This document shows, one piece after another, positions 27,648 to 36,065 of a stretch of DNA of 64,000 bases. A program made the position numbers and the translations under genes. This DNA is from an uncultured Poribacteria bacterium. Lineage in GTDB: Bacteria > Poribacteria > WGA-4E > WGA-3G. A model generated the notes under the pieces. It was given only the letters and a program-made list of their open reading frames with translations. It did no database searches and was not told the DNA's origin. Where the stretch lies: NCBI GenBank assembly GCA_951828385.1, contig OX639973.1, positions 5,199,200 to 5,263,199 on the forward strand, in the 5' to 3' direction. Numbering within the stretch: position 1 is the first letter of the stretch; each line of letters starts with the position of its first letter.

Positions 27648-27958
27648 CTATTTTCCTTTCTTAATTGCTCGCGTTATTAACTTATACGGGCTTTCGAGTT
27701 ATGCCCTAACAAAGACCTTTTCAATATTAATATAGCACGTATCTCATAAATCCGAATTTGTTTAAATCAATACCGTGTGCGCTTATTGTTTATCGGGCTT
27801 ACAAAGCCTTTCCACGATTTATGAGATAGACCGTTGCATTAATATAGTCTATTCCCAAAATTTTGTCAAGACTTTCGTGAGTTTTCCGAGAAGCATTCAG
27901 TTATCAACAATCAGCAGTCAGCAATCAGTGGTTAGCCACACAAGGCTTAATGCCTATT
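27648..27958. other. intergenic region with CAGTTATCA-type repeat
   Basis: These 311 bases separate the STAS gene from the end of the defence operon. Near 27896-27936 is a run of CAGTTATCA/CAGCAGTCA/CAATCAGT units, a degenerate repeat also found at 42345-42372, 47938-48075 and 57596-57738. The rest is AT-rich and I see no gene in it. Confidence 0.55.
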
Positions 27959-30121
27959 TTAGGCTGCCCAATCTTTACACAATACCTCTGCCTGTTCCAA
28001 AACGGTTTCGGTGGCTTTCGCCTGTTTGTCGGGTGGATAGCCGTGTTTACGGAGGATGCGTTTTACGCCTAATCTGAGTTTCGCTCGAACACTCTCTTTA
28101 AGCGTCCAATCAATAGTCACGTTTCCCCGAACACTGTCCACAAGTTCAATCGCAATAGCTTTCAAGGTCTCATCCCCGAGTACTTTGACAGCACTATCGT
28201 TAGTTTCAAGCGCATCATAAAACGCCAATTCCTCATCTGACAGTCCTAATTCTTCGCCTCGGTCTTGCGCTTGACGCATCTCTCTTGCGATTTCGATCAA
28301 CTCTTCAATGACTTGTGCCGCCTCAACCGTCCGGTTCTGATAGGGGCGGATTGATCGTTCCAACAGCTCTGCAAATGAACGGCTTTGTACAACGTTTTTC
28401 TGTGATCGAGTTTTAATTTCACCACTAAGGAGTTTTTCTAAGAGTTCAACTGCAACGTTTTTATGCGGTAAATCCTGGACTTCTGTGAGGAATTCATCGG
28501 AGAGAATCGAAACATCCGGCTTTTTCAACCCAGCAGCTGCAAATATATCAACCACGCCTTCAGAAACGACCGCCTTAGATACTAACTGCTTAATCGCTTG
28601 CTCTGTCGTTTCAACCTGTGCTTCTTCAGTCGTTGAGGGTTTTGCCAAAACGTTTCTTACCGCCTGAAAAAAGGCGACATCGTCGCGAATCTCAGTTGTT
28701 TTTTTGTCTGGGACAGCCAAGACAAACGCTTTAGAGAGCTCAGTAACTACTCCCAATAAACGCTCCTTGCCATCTTTTTGCACCAATATATGTTCTTGTG
28801 CTGGCGGTAGTAACCTAATTCGATCTTCAGCACTTCCAGTAGCCCAAGGCGACCAATCAAATCCATGAAATAACCCACAGCAGATTTCGTATTTCTCCAA
28901 CATCACCGCGACAGCGTCAACTTTATTAAGGGTAGCATCCCCTTTTCCACCACTTCCAGTGTAATTCTGTAACGCCTGTCTTAGATGGTAAGCAAGCCCT
29001 ATGTAGTCTACAATCAAACCGCCGGGTTTGTCGCGGTATACACGATTGACACGTGCAATCGCCTGCATCAGTCCATGTCCACGCATTGGCTTGTCTACAT
29101 ACATGGTGTGAAGACTCGGCGCGTCAAATCCAGTTAACCACATATCGCGGACAATGACAAACTTCAACGGGGCATTGGTATTTTTGAATCGGGTCGCCAT
29201 TTCCTCGCGCCCCGGTTTACTGCGAATATGCGGCTGCCATGATGCGTCATCAGAAGCGGAACCTGTCATCACAACTTTTATTACACCATTCTTGTCGTCG
29301 TTGTCGTGCCACTCCGGACGGCGTTTGACAATCGCATCGTAAAGGTCAACACAGATACGACGGCTCATACAGACAATCATCGCCTTTCCATCCATTGTCT
29401 CTAATCGCTCTTCAAAGTGTGCAATTATATCATCAGCGATGAGTCCGAGTCGCTTTTCGGTTCCCACCAACGCCTCAAGTTGCGCCCACTTGGTTTTGAG
29501 TCTTTCCTTCTGTGTCACTTCTTCTGTCTCAGTAACTTCCTCGAATTCTGGATCAATGTGAGGTTTTTCGTTCTCGTCAAGTTCGATTTTGGCGAGGCGG
29601 CTTTCATAGTAAATTGGGACAGTGGCACTATCCTGAACCGCCTGTTGGATGTCGTAGACGCTGATGTAATCCCCAAAAACCGCAACGGTATTGCGATCTG
29701 TAAGTTCAATCGGCGTGCCGGTAAATCCGATAAAAGAAGCATTTGGAAGTGCATCGCGTATATGACGGGCAAACCCATCAATAAAGCCGTATTGACTACG
29801 GTGCGCTTCGTCAGCGATAAGCACGATGTTTCGTCGGTCGGACAACTGCGGAAAACGGGTTTCCTCACCTTCAGGAAAAAATTTTTGAACCGTAGTAAAG
29901 ATCACGCCACCCGATGCGACTTTCAGGAGTTCACGTAAGTGTCGTCTGCTCTGGGCTTGTGCCGGTGTCTGTCGTAGAGGTTGGTGGCATCGAGCGAATG
30001 TGCCGAACAGTTGGTCATCCAAGTCGTTTGTATCAGTGATGACAACCAGAGTCGGGTTTTCCATCTGAGGATGTTGAACGATGCTGCCAGCGTAAAATGC
30101 CATAATTGTATTGCGATTCAT
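27959..30121 (-). CDS. hsdR: type I restriction HsdR, N-terminally truncated
   Basis: 720 residues of a restriction subunit that is normally about 1000. It begins at the motor domain: [20 protein letters not shown], then [15 protein letters not shown] box [22 protein letters not shown], and motif VI region [10 protein letters not shown], followed by the helical C-terminal (DUF3387-like) region. The N-terminal nuclease domain and the Walker A loop are missing. Codons just upstream read GHQGT after an in-frame TAG, where a complete HsdR has WHTQGSGKS or similar, so the break falls at the ATP site. The start ATG is 18 bases from the end of the DUF4276 gene. Without nuclease and Walker A it should not translocate or cut. 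Confidence 0.85.
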   Translation of the reverse strand: MNRNTIMAFYAGSIVQHPQMENPTLVVITDTNDLDDQLFGTFARCHQPLRQTPAQAQSRRHLRELLKVASGGVIFTTVQKFFPEGEETRFPQLSDRRNIVLIADEAHRSQYGFIDGFARHIRDALPNASFIGFTGTPIELTDRNTVAVFGDYISVYDIQQAVQDSATVPIYYESRLAKIELDENEKPHIDPEFEEVTETEEVTQKERLKTKWAQLEALVGTEKRLGLIADDIIAHFEERLETMDGKAMIVCMSRRICVDLYDAIVKRRPEWHDNDDKNGVIKVVMTGSASDDASWQPHIRSKPGREEMATRFKNTNAPLKFVIVRDMWLTGFDAPSLHTMYVDKPMRGHGLMQAIARVNRVYRDKPGGLIVDYIGLAYHLRQALQNYTGSGGKGDATLNKVDAVAVMLEKYEICCGLFHGFDWSPWATGSAEDRIRLLPPAQEHILVQKDGKERLLGVVTELSKAFVLAVPDKKTTEIRDDVAFFQAVRNVLAKPSTTEEAQVETTEQAIKQLVSKAVVSEGVVDIFAAAGLKKPDVSILSDEFLTEVQDLPHKNVAVELLEKLLSGEIKTRSQKNVVQSRSFAELLERSIRPYQNRTVEAAQVIEELIEIAREMRQAQDRGEELGLSDEELAFYDALETNDSAVKVLGDETLKAIAIELVDSVRGNVTIDWTLKESVRAKLRLGVKRILRKHGYPPDKQAKATETVLEQAEVLCKDWAA

Positions 30122-30139
30122 ATTAGTGCCCTGATGTCC

Positions 30140-30763
30140 CTACACCAACAATTCTTCCCCTACGCATGCTTTAATCCCTTCAACGAACACCTGAAAACTT
30201 TTCGATCTGTTTCGACTTGGTACCATGTGTTGTGCAATGTTCTGTGCTACTGTAGGTTTGGATATCCGCCCCTTATAGTAGTTTTTCTGCCTTAGCAACT
30301 GTTCCAATGCTTCGTAAGTGCCGCCCCGGATTGCGTCCGGATTCCTATATTTTGCTTTAGATTGGAGATTTTCTGGGATTCTCGGATACGCTGCGTGTAA
30401 AGCTTGAACATCTCCAAAAAACCACGCCTCTAATTCTTCAACTGCTATTCGATTGACGATTTGAAAATCTTCGTTTGGAGTCACGCGGGATTTAGTGACA
30501 AACCCCGCCTCGTCCGCTGCTTTTTCTAAATATGCCTTCAGTTCGTGGCAGTCTCTTCGGTCTTCATCAATAAGCACAATAATTCGCCAGTCGTCAGTTA
30601 TCCACTGGTGTCCTTTCAAATGCTTTGGCAATTCTGTGAGCATATCGTCCCTTCCTTCAAATGCATGGAAGATACAAATGACATCTGGTAAAAGAATTTT
30701 GGGCAAGATATATCTTAATGCTTCCTCTGCAGAAGGCTCCTCCAAAAAGAATTTAATGTGCAT
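30140..30763 (-). CDS. DUF4276 TOPRIM-like protein
   Basis: 207 residues from ATG 30763 (MHIKFFLEEPSAEE), overlapping the end of the SEFIR-ATPase gene by 11 bases; an upstream ATG at 30790 is also possible. It matches DUF4276, a TOPRIM-fold family: the acidic residue in FLEEPSAE, then the D-x-D of IVLIDEDRRDCHELK (about 85-95), and AVEELEAWFFGD. Such proteins accompany OLD/RecF-like ATPases and are probably the nuclease partners. The overlap with the ATPase gene supports a two-gene unit. The short gap to hsdR and the loss of the hsdR start suggest this unit inserted there. Confidence 0.8.
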   Translation of the reverse strand: MHIKFFLEEPSAEEALRYILPKILLPDVICIFHAFEGRDDMLTELPKHLKGHQWITDDWRIIVLIDEDRRDCHELKAYLEKAADEAGFVTKSRVTPNEDFQIVNRIAVEELEAWFFGDVQALHAAYPRIPENLQSKAKYRNPDAIRGGTYEALEQLLRQKNYYKGRISKPTVAQNIAQHMVPSRNRSKSFQVFVEGIKACVGEELLV

Positions 30764-32423
30764 GCAGCTCTCGCTTTGGCCCTCCTGCATTAGTCAACGG
30801 GTCACCGAATTCAAAGTAACCCTCCATCCACAGTTTCCCTAACTTCGCACCTGCATCCAAAAGCTGCTCTACGCCGAGCATATCCGAGGCGCGTTTGCAG
30901 ACTGTAAAACCTTGCTCATCCCGGTAGAGTACCCACACCTCCTCAGCACTCAATTCGTTGACAAGGTGAGGTGAATGCGTGGTAATTATGAGTTGAGAGA
31001 ACATTAACGCCTCAAGAAACTCTCCAACCAAACCGGTCAACAAGCGCGGGTGTAGATAATTCTCGGGTTCTTCAATGCCGATCAATTGCGGCGGTTGTGG
31101 ACCATGAAACAGCGTCAGGTACGACAACAACTTCAATGTGCCATCGGAGGCGAACTTCGCCAAGATAGGTTGCTCAAATGGCGCATCTTTAATCTGTAAG
31201 CGGCGGCGACCACTCATTGTTAATTCCGTGTCAACCTTTTCTAAACGCGGTACCTGATTTGACAGAGAAGAGATAATTTTCTCCAGACGTTCTGGATATC
31301 TTTCCTGCAGATACTGGATAACGTTAGCCAAGTTGTCACCTATTGCGGATAATCTTTTTTGTGGTCCATCATTGGTTGCTTGGTGTGTAGCATCAGTAGA
31401 AAGACGGGAGAGGTGCCAATCTGTAGTAAAACGCCGAAAGGCACTGACGCGCGGGTGATGTGCGGATTGACCAAACATACTTGCTGCGATCGTTGTGGGA
31501 TCATCCAGTTGCTCATTAATTGGCGTGTCTGTTTTATCCGGTGTTTCGCCAGGAATTATACTGCCTTTTCCGTGGTGAAAATTGAGAAAACGCACATGTT
31601 TTCCATGACTTCCGCGCCGCCATTGCATCCACTCGGTTTCAACAAAGGGACCTTCCGCATTTTCATTGATGGAAAGATGATAGGTGATAATCGGTGCTCC
31701 GGGTTCCTCGCGATATTTCAATTCAAATTCAATGGGTCCATTACAACCTCGTGTCCTCAGTTCCTTGAAACCTTCTCTTTTGTCCAAAGCACGGCGCAGC
31801 CCATCCGTGAAACATTCAGCAAGAAACGCAAACACATCAAACAGCGTTGATTTTCCACTGCCGTTTGGACCTAAAAAAACAGTTAACGGTTTGAGTTGTT
31901 TCAATTCTACATCCCGCAACGCTCGATAGTTTTTGATACCCAATGCCTCAATATGTGGAATCAATGGTATTTGTAGAGGGGGTACCAAGAGCCGTTCATG
32001 CAGCAGCTCCTTAAATTTCTCCTCAAATTGGTTGTCGTCCGTAAAATCAACATAAACTCGTTTTTTCAAAAATTCTGGTGTTTTATCCTCCCATTCTGTC
32101 TGGCGAATTACGGGAATAAATTTGTTAGTTCCCAAATCTTCAACAAGTTTTTGGGTTACAATCATCGGCTCGTATCCAATGCTATCTTCACCATCATTCG
32201 CTTTGCCCACGTAACTATCCGTGCAAATAACTAAGGCTCTATCGGAGTCCCTGATGCCATGCTCCATGAATTGGGTAACATCATCCTTTGGATCAAGGTT
32301 CCACTGGTCAAGTATTGTATTGACACCATTGCGCCGAAGTTGTGCAGCGAGTTCTGATACCCACCTCTTGTGCTCTGGAGAATCGTGGGAATATGAAATG
32401 AAAACCTTATAATTTTTCGTCAT
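30753..32423 (-). CDS. SEFIR domain fused to OLD/RecF-like ATPase
   Basis: 556 residues with two parts. Residues 1-145 are a SEFIR (TIR-like) domain: KVFISYSHDSPEHKRWV, then LVICTDSYV, and the conserved GYEPMIVTQ glutamate. From about 158 an ABC-type ATPase of the OLD/AAA_21 kind follows: NYRALRDVEL, Walker A GPNGSGKST (185-193), Walker B LIGIEEPENYLHP (about 447-459) and the THSPHLV switch (about 482). The ATPase normally senses a trigger with its DUF4276 partner; the fused SEFIR domain could then deplete NAD. This is inferred from related defence proteins. The N-terminus closely resembles that of the SEFIR gene upstream, so the domain was probably copied between them. ATG follows GAGGTAAAAG. 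Confidence 0.85.
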   Translation of the reverse strand: MTKNYKVFISYSHDSPEHKRWVSELAAQLRRNGVNTILDQWNLDPKDDVTQFMEHGIRDSDRALVICTDSYVGKANDGEDSIGYEPMIVTQKLVEDLGTNKFIPVIRQTEWEDKTPEFLKKRVYVDFTDDNQFEEKFKELLHERLLVPPLQIPLIPHIEALGIKNYRALRDVELKQLKPLTVFLGPNGSGKSTLFDVFAFLAECFTDGLRRALDKREGFKELRTRGCNGPIEFELKYREEPGAPIITYHLSINENAEGPFVETEWMQWRRGSHGKHVRFLNFHHGKGSIIPGETPDKTDTPINEQLDDPTTIAASMFGQSAHHPRVSAFRRFTTDWHLSRLSTDATHQATNDGPQKRLSAIGDNLANVIQYLQERYPERLEKIISSLSNQVPRLEKVDTELTMSGRRRLQIKDAPFEQPILAKFASDGTLKLLSYLTLFHGPQPPQLIGIEEPENYLHPRLLTGLVGEFLEALMFSQLIITTHSPHLVNELSAEEVWVLYRDEQGFTVCKRASDMLGVEQLLDAGAKLGKLWMEGYFEFGDPLTNAGGPKRELHAH

Positions 32424-32559
32424 CTTTTACCTCATAGTATATCAGATGCACCACTTACATAAATTTAACTGAACAACTTCGTCAAATGCTCTTACAAGAT
32501 TTAAGAGATTGTTAGACTCTTCTAGGTTTTCAAGAAATATAGCTAACGAAAAAATAAGG

Positions 32560-34068
32560 TTATAGGTTCTGAAAAAACTTTTTATAATCGACAACGTTAT
32601 AATGATAAACATCCCACATCAGTGTGTTTCTATAGACATTCCCTAGCCAAAATTCAAATAATCGAACCCAATTTTCCCATGAACTTTCCATTTGTTCACG
32701 TTTGACATTTAAGTTGGTCCATAGCTCCATAAGTGCTTCTGGATTACGGAAAAGCAGAGAAATCGCGCGTTGGTTTATATCTCGGGTCTCAGACATAAAA
32801 GTCAATGGGACATTAAAAGAGAAAGGATGGTTTAAACTAAAACTCCTGTTTAACGTGTCCTGCTGCCCTGAAGCAATTATCGAAGCCAATTCATGGATAT
32901 TTAGTGCCATATAATAGGCAACTAATGAAGTCAGGTATTCCGATTTATCCTCGAATATAGGAGACAACCACTCCCATCTTTCATAAGCATTGGTTAAATA
33001 GTTCCAACCTTCTGTACAACTCGAACCGAGTGAGTCCATCCATCCTGTAAGATTACTTTTCTGCCAAATATAAAAGGACTCTCCGTTATATTTTGTATTA
33101 TGAGCTTTAACTCGTGCTAGGCTAACGGAGAGGTTCAGCTGGTTTGTGCTCATGCTGACACCACCGTGTAGACTGTGATAGACATATCCCAGTGCCTCAG
33201 GAATATTTGCCCATGTTGTGTAACCGGAAGAATTCCATTCTGAAATGTTTAACAGGTCATCAAGTAAGGACTTCTGATCTCTAAATTCCTCTCTACCAGA
33301 TTCAACTCCTACTAATGCTACAACCATTAAGGGTGAAATAATCTCAACTGCCTTATCTACAACCTGAACTAATTGTTCTATGCTCTCTGCTTTTTGCCTA
33401 TCTAATTCATTTTGCCGCCATTGTACCAAAGATGTGAATATGCCTGGCCGAACCCGTTTAATGAGTTGTCGCCATCCAAACACATCCCCCACACGAACGA
33501 GTTTAGCCGCAGTTGCGTAAGCTACTGACGCAGACTGAACCTCCTCCGGTATCTCAATTAGTTGAGGGTCTAATTCCGCAGAAGGGAACGGGTTTTTTCC
33601 CAAAGGAGGTTTCTCTATAATTGGTATCTCGTGAAGTTCACGAATTAATTTTTCGCATTCCGCATCAAATTGACTGTCATTTCTAAAGTCTGCATACACT
33701 CGCGTACCTAAAAATGTTGGCGTTTTTTCTTTTCCTGATGCCTGACGGATGATAGGGATAAATTTGTCTGTCCCTAAATTCTGAACAAGTTCCGCGTTTA
33801 CAATCATCCGTTCGTAGCCAACGCCACCTTCATCAGCGTTCGCCTTGCTCACATACTTGTCCGTACATATAACCAGCACCCTATCTGCATTCACGATGCC
33901 ACGTTCCATGAATCGTGTTACATCATTACCTAACCCGAGGTCCCATTGGTCAAGTATTGCGTCGATCCCATCACGACGAAGTCGCGCAGCAAGTTCGGAG
34001 ACCCACTGTTTATGCTCTGGAGAATCGTGAGAATATGAAATAAAAACTTTAGGATTTTCAGACATCAT
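32560..34068 (-). CDS. SEFIR-domain protein (bSEFIR-like)
   Basis: 502 residues. Residues 1-150 form a SEFIR domain (KVFISYSHDSPEHKQWV, LVICTDKYV, VGYERMIVNAEL) that shares most residues with the domain in the downstream SEFIR-ATPase. The remaining 350 residues look mostly helical and match no family I recognise; they hold tryptophan-rich stretches (WENWVRLFEFWLGNVY) and no membrane span. Single proteins of this layout are known as bSEFIR, an abortive-infection effector that consumes NAD; the C-terminal part would be the sensor. The start (MMSENP, after GAGGAAA) overlaps the end of the MNT-HsdS gene by 11 bases, so it is in the same operon. Confidence 0.82.
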   Translation of the reverse strand: MMSENPKVFISYSHDSPEHKQWVSELAARLRRDGIDAILDQWDLGLGNDVTRFMERGIVNADRVLVICTDKYVSKANADEGGVGYERMIVNAELVQNLGTDKFIPIIRQASGKEKTPTFLGTRVYADFRNDSQFDAECEKLIRELHEIPIIEKPPLGKNPFPSAELDPQLIEIPEEVQSASVAYATAAKLVRVGDVFGWRQLIKRVRPGIFTSLVQWRQNELDRQKAESIEQLVQVVDKAVEIISPLMVVALVGVESGREEFRDQKSLLDDLLNISEWNSSGYTTWANIPEALGYVYHSLHGGVSMSTNQLNLSVSLARVKAHNTKYNGESFYIWQKSNLTGWMDSLGSSCTEGWNYLTNAYERWEWLSPIFEDKSEYLTSLVAYYMALNIHELASIIASGQQDTLNRSFSLNHPFSFNVPLTFMSETRDINQRAISLLFRNPEALMELWTNLNVKREQMESSWENWVRLFEFWLGNVYRNTLMWDVYHYNVVDYKKFFQNL

Positions 34069-35665
34069 TTTCCTCTAATATCTCCGCTGCAGCGTCTACA
34101 CGAATTTCCCCGGACAACAACTTTGGGAGCAGCGTATCTCGGGTTTGAGCAAGTGTGCGAGATTCATTTTCGTTATTCTCAATAGTTTGATCTAAAGGAA
34201 AAACCAAACGTTCAAATGCTTCGACAATCTCATCGCGTGGTCTGAGATAGGGAAGTGTTTGGAAGTCTGTCTTATTAATTGCTCCAAAAACTGTACCTTC
34301 TGCTTCGTAGCGAGAAAAGACATCCTGCAAAGACTGCATAGTGTAGTAGGTATAGGATCGGTTCCCGGTTTTATGTTGTACCGCTGCCACGCCACGCCCT
34401 ATACTGCACTTTTCCAAAACCATATTAATATCGCCGACGGGCGCGCGAACGCTTACGAGGGTATCCCCTTTTTCAGCAAATCGTTTTGGCGCAGTACAAT
34501 AGACGCGTTGCGTTGGGTATCTAAATCCAAAGTCTCTCCGGCCTTGATAAAATGGCATACCCTCTCCATCTTCGTTGTACGTGGATCCGGGGGGTGATTG
34601 TCCCATTATAAGGTTAAAATCTTCATCAATTGTGGTAATCTGCCACCTTTTTGGAATCTTCCCCAGCGAAGAATCTTGGAACGCTGATGGAAATAAGACA
34701 GCGGTTGAGGTATCCATGCATGGCGGTTTGCGCCCCTCCATCTTTGCTTTCACAGGATCAAAATCCACAAACCATGACTTGAAAATCGCGCATGCTGTTG
34801 CTTCCAACGTTTCATTCATCTGTCGGTTGAGTTCGATTTTGTCGTCAAGCGTGCCGAGGATGTGAGCGATGCGGCGTTGTTCTTGAAGAGGCGGAAGGTG
34901 GACTTTGTATCGTGATACCCATTCCCATTTTGTCCTCGGCATTCGGGTGCCTATGGATCCTGAGTCCGCAAAATCAACAAAAGATTGGGATGCCATGCAA
35001 TAGTATAAAAAACCTTGATCGATTCCTTCTTTAGCACGCGTAACCCAAATATCTGTTGAACATACACCATCAAAAGGTGCTCTGGCGACTTTACGGAAAT
35101 AGCATCTCAATTTTCCAAAAAGGATATCACCTTCTCTGAAACGAGACTTTGTACTCGTGACATCACTTGCTATACCGCGTCCTATAAGAGACAGGGTATT
35201 TTCTCCGATGTGCTCAAGTCCTATGTAGGGCGTATTGCCTAAATCAGATGGTGAAATGGATTCGCGGATCAACGTCGCACAATCGCCGAAAACCTTTACT
35301 TGACATTCTCTTTTTCTACTCCAATTTCCATTAATTCCTTTGGCATTTCCGTTCTGGTTAACAGGTTTTGCTTTTTGTATTACCTCATACCTTTCCAAAA
35401 TAACTTGTCGGAATCTGTCTGATATTGATTGCCAATCTAAGATATCAACTCGAATCGGTAGATTGGATTCCTCAAAAGCGTCTGCCAATTGCCCCCTCTG
35501 TCTCAAGCTTAAGGGCTCATTTCCGACAACAGCAAGATCAAGATCGGAATAATCTTTTGCTGTCCACTTCACACGTGACCCAAAGGCACGAACTTCGTAT
35601 GTGGGGATATACTCAGCCAATATAGACTGAATTGTTTTAAGGTGTTTTGGATTAAGATCAATCAT
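34058..35665 (-). CDS. hsdS: MNT nucleotidyltransferase fused to HsdS specificity subunit
   Basis: 535 residues from ATG 35665. Residues 1-100 are a minimal nucleotidyltransferase: G29-S30, then D41-L-D43 with exactly ten residues between (the GSX10DXD pattern of MntA antitoxins) and a third aspartate in VDILDW (about 74). A linker (about 96-118, NQNGNAKGINGN) leads without a stop into a full HsdS: target recognition domain 1, the conserved LPPLQEQRRIAHILGTLDDK and NRQMNETLEATACAIFKSWF, then domain 2 and a final repeat region (LLPKLLSGEIRVDAA). The start overlaps the HEPN gene by 8 bases (ATGATTGA). An antitoxin enzyme is thus physically tied to the DNA-recognition subunit of the methylase. 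Confidence 0.9.
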   Translation of the reverse strand: MIDLNPKHLKTIQSILAEYIPTYEVRAFGSRVKWTAKDYSDLDLAVVGNEPLSLRQRGQLADAFEESNLPIRVDILDWQSISDRFRQVILERYEVIQKAKPVNQNGNAKGINGNWSRKRECQVKVFGDCATLIRESISPSDLGNTPYIGLEHIGENTLSLIGRGIASDVTSTKSRFREGDILFGKLRCYFRKVARAPFDGVCSTDIWVTRAKEGIDQGFLYYCMASQSFVDFADSGSIGTRMPRTKWEWVSRYKVHLPPLQEQRRIAHILGTLDDKIELNRQMNETLEATACAIFKSWFVDFDPVKAKMEGRKPPCMDTSTAVLFPSAFQDSSLGKIPKRWQITTIDEDFNLIMGQSPPGSTYNEDGEGMPFYQGRRDFGFRYPTQRVYCTAPKRFAEKGDTLVSVRAPVGDINMVLEKCSIGRGVAAVQHKTGNRSYTYYTMQSLQDVFSRYEAEGTVFGAINKTDFQTLPYLRPRDEIVEAFERLVFPLDQTIENNENESRTLAQTRDTLLPKLLSGEIRVDAAAEILEENDV

Positions 35666-36065
35666 TGCGCTCCTCCAAAACCTGTAGAAGCTGCTTAGCA
35701 TCATGAACAAATTCAGTGGCTACCAAAAAGACATTCAAGGCAGCATCTTCATCGTAAGTGTGAGAAGTCGAAATACGCGCTTCGTGATATTCCATCCAAC
35801 TTTCTACATCAGCGATTAGACTATATTCTGCAGCTCTTTGAAAGAGTGCTTTTTTAGGAATATTAACATCACTGCTAATATTTTCCTTTAACCATTTTTG
35901 TACCATCTTCCACGATAGTTCATAAGCGACCTCAAAACTATGAATGACTCCGGCGCGAACTGTTTCCTGTAAATCTTTATCGGAGTTATCAACTCTGTTT
36001 GCTGTCTTGATAGAACGTTCCAAAATACCAATAGATTTTGCTAAACTGTCCAGTTGTAAACTCAT
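35658..36065 (-). CDS. HEPN toxin of a HEPN-MNT pair (HI0074/HepT-like)
   Basis: 135 residues, all helical, of the nucleotidyltransferase substrate-binding (HI0074) type. The active-site motif R97-x4-H102-x-Y104 is complete in ARISTSHTYDED. In characterised HepT proteins this motif forms an RNase site, and the tyrosine is modified with AMP by the MntA partner to silence it. The partner here is the MNT part of the next gene, whose start overlaps this stop codon, so the two are made together. ATG 36065 follows AAAGGAGATG and overlaps the stop of the AlbA_2 gene by four bases. Confidence 0.88.
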   Translation of the reverse strand: MSLQLDSLAKSIGILERSIKTANRVDNSDKDLQETVRAGVIHSFEVAYELSWKMVQKWLKENISSDVNIPKKALFQRAAEYSLIADVESWMEYHEARISTSHTYDEDAALNVFLVATEFVHDAKQLLQVLEERND

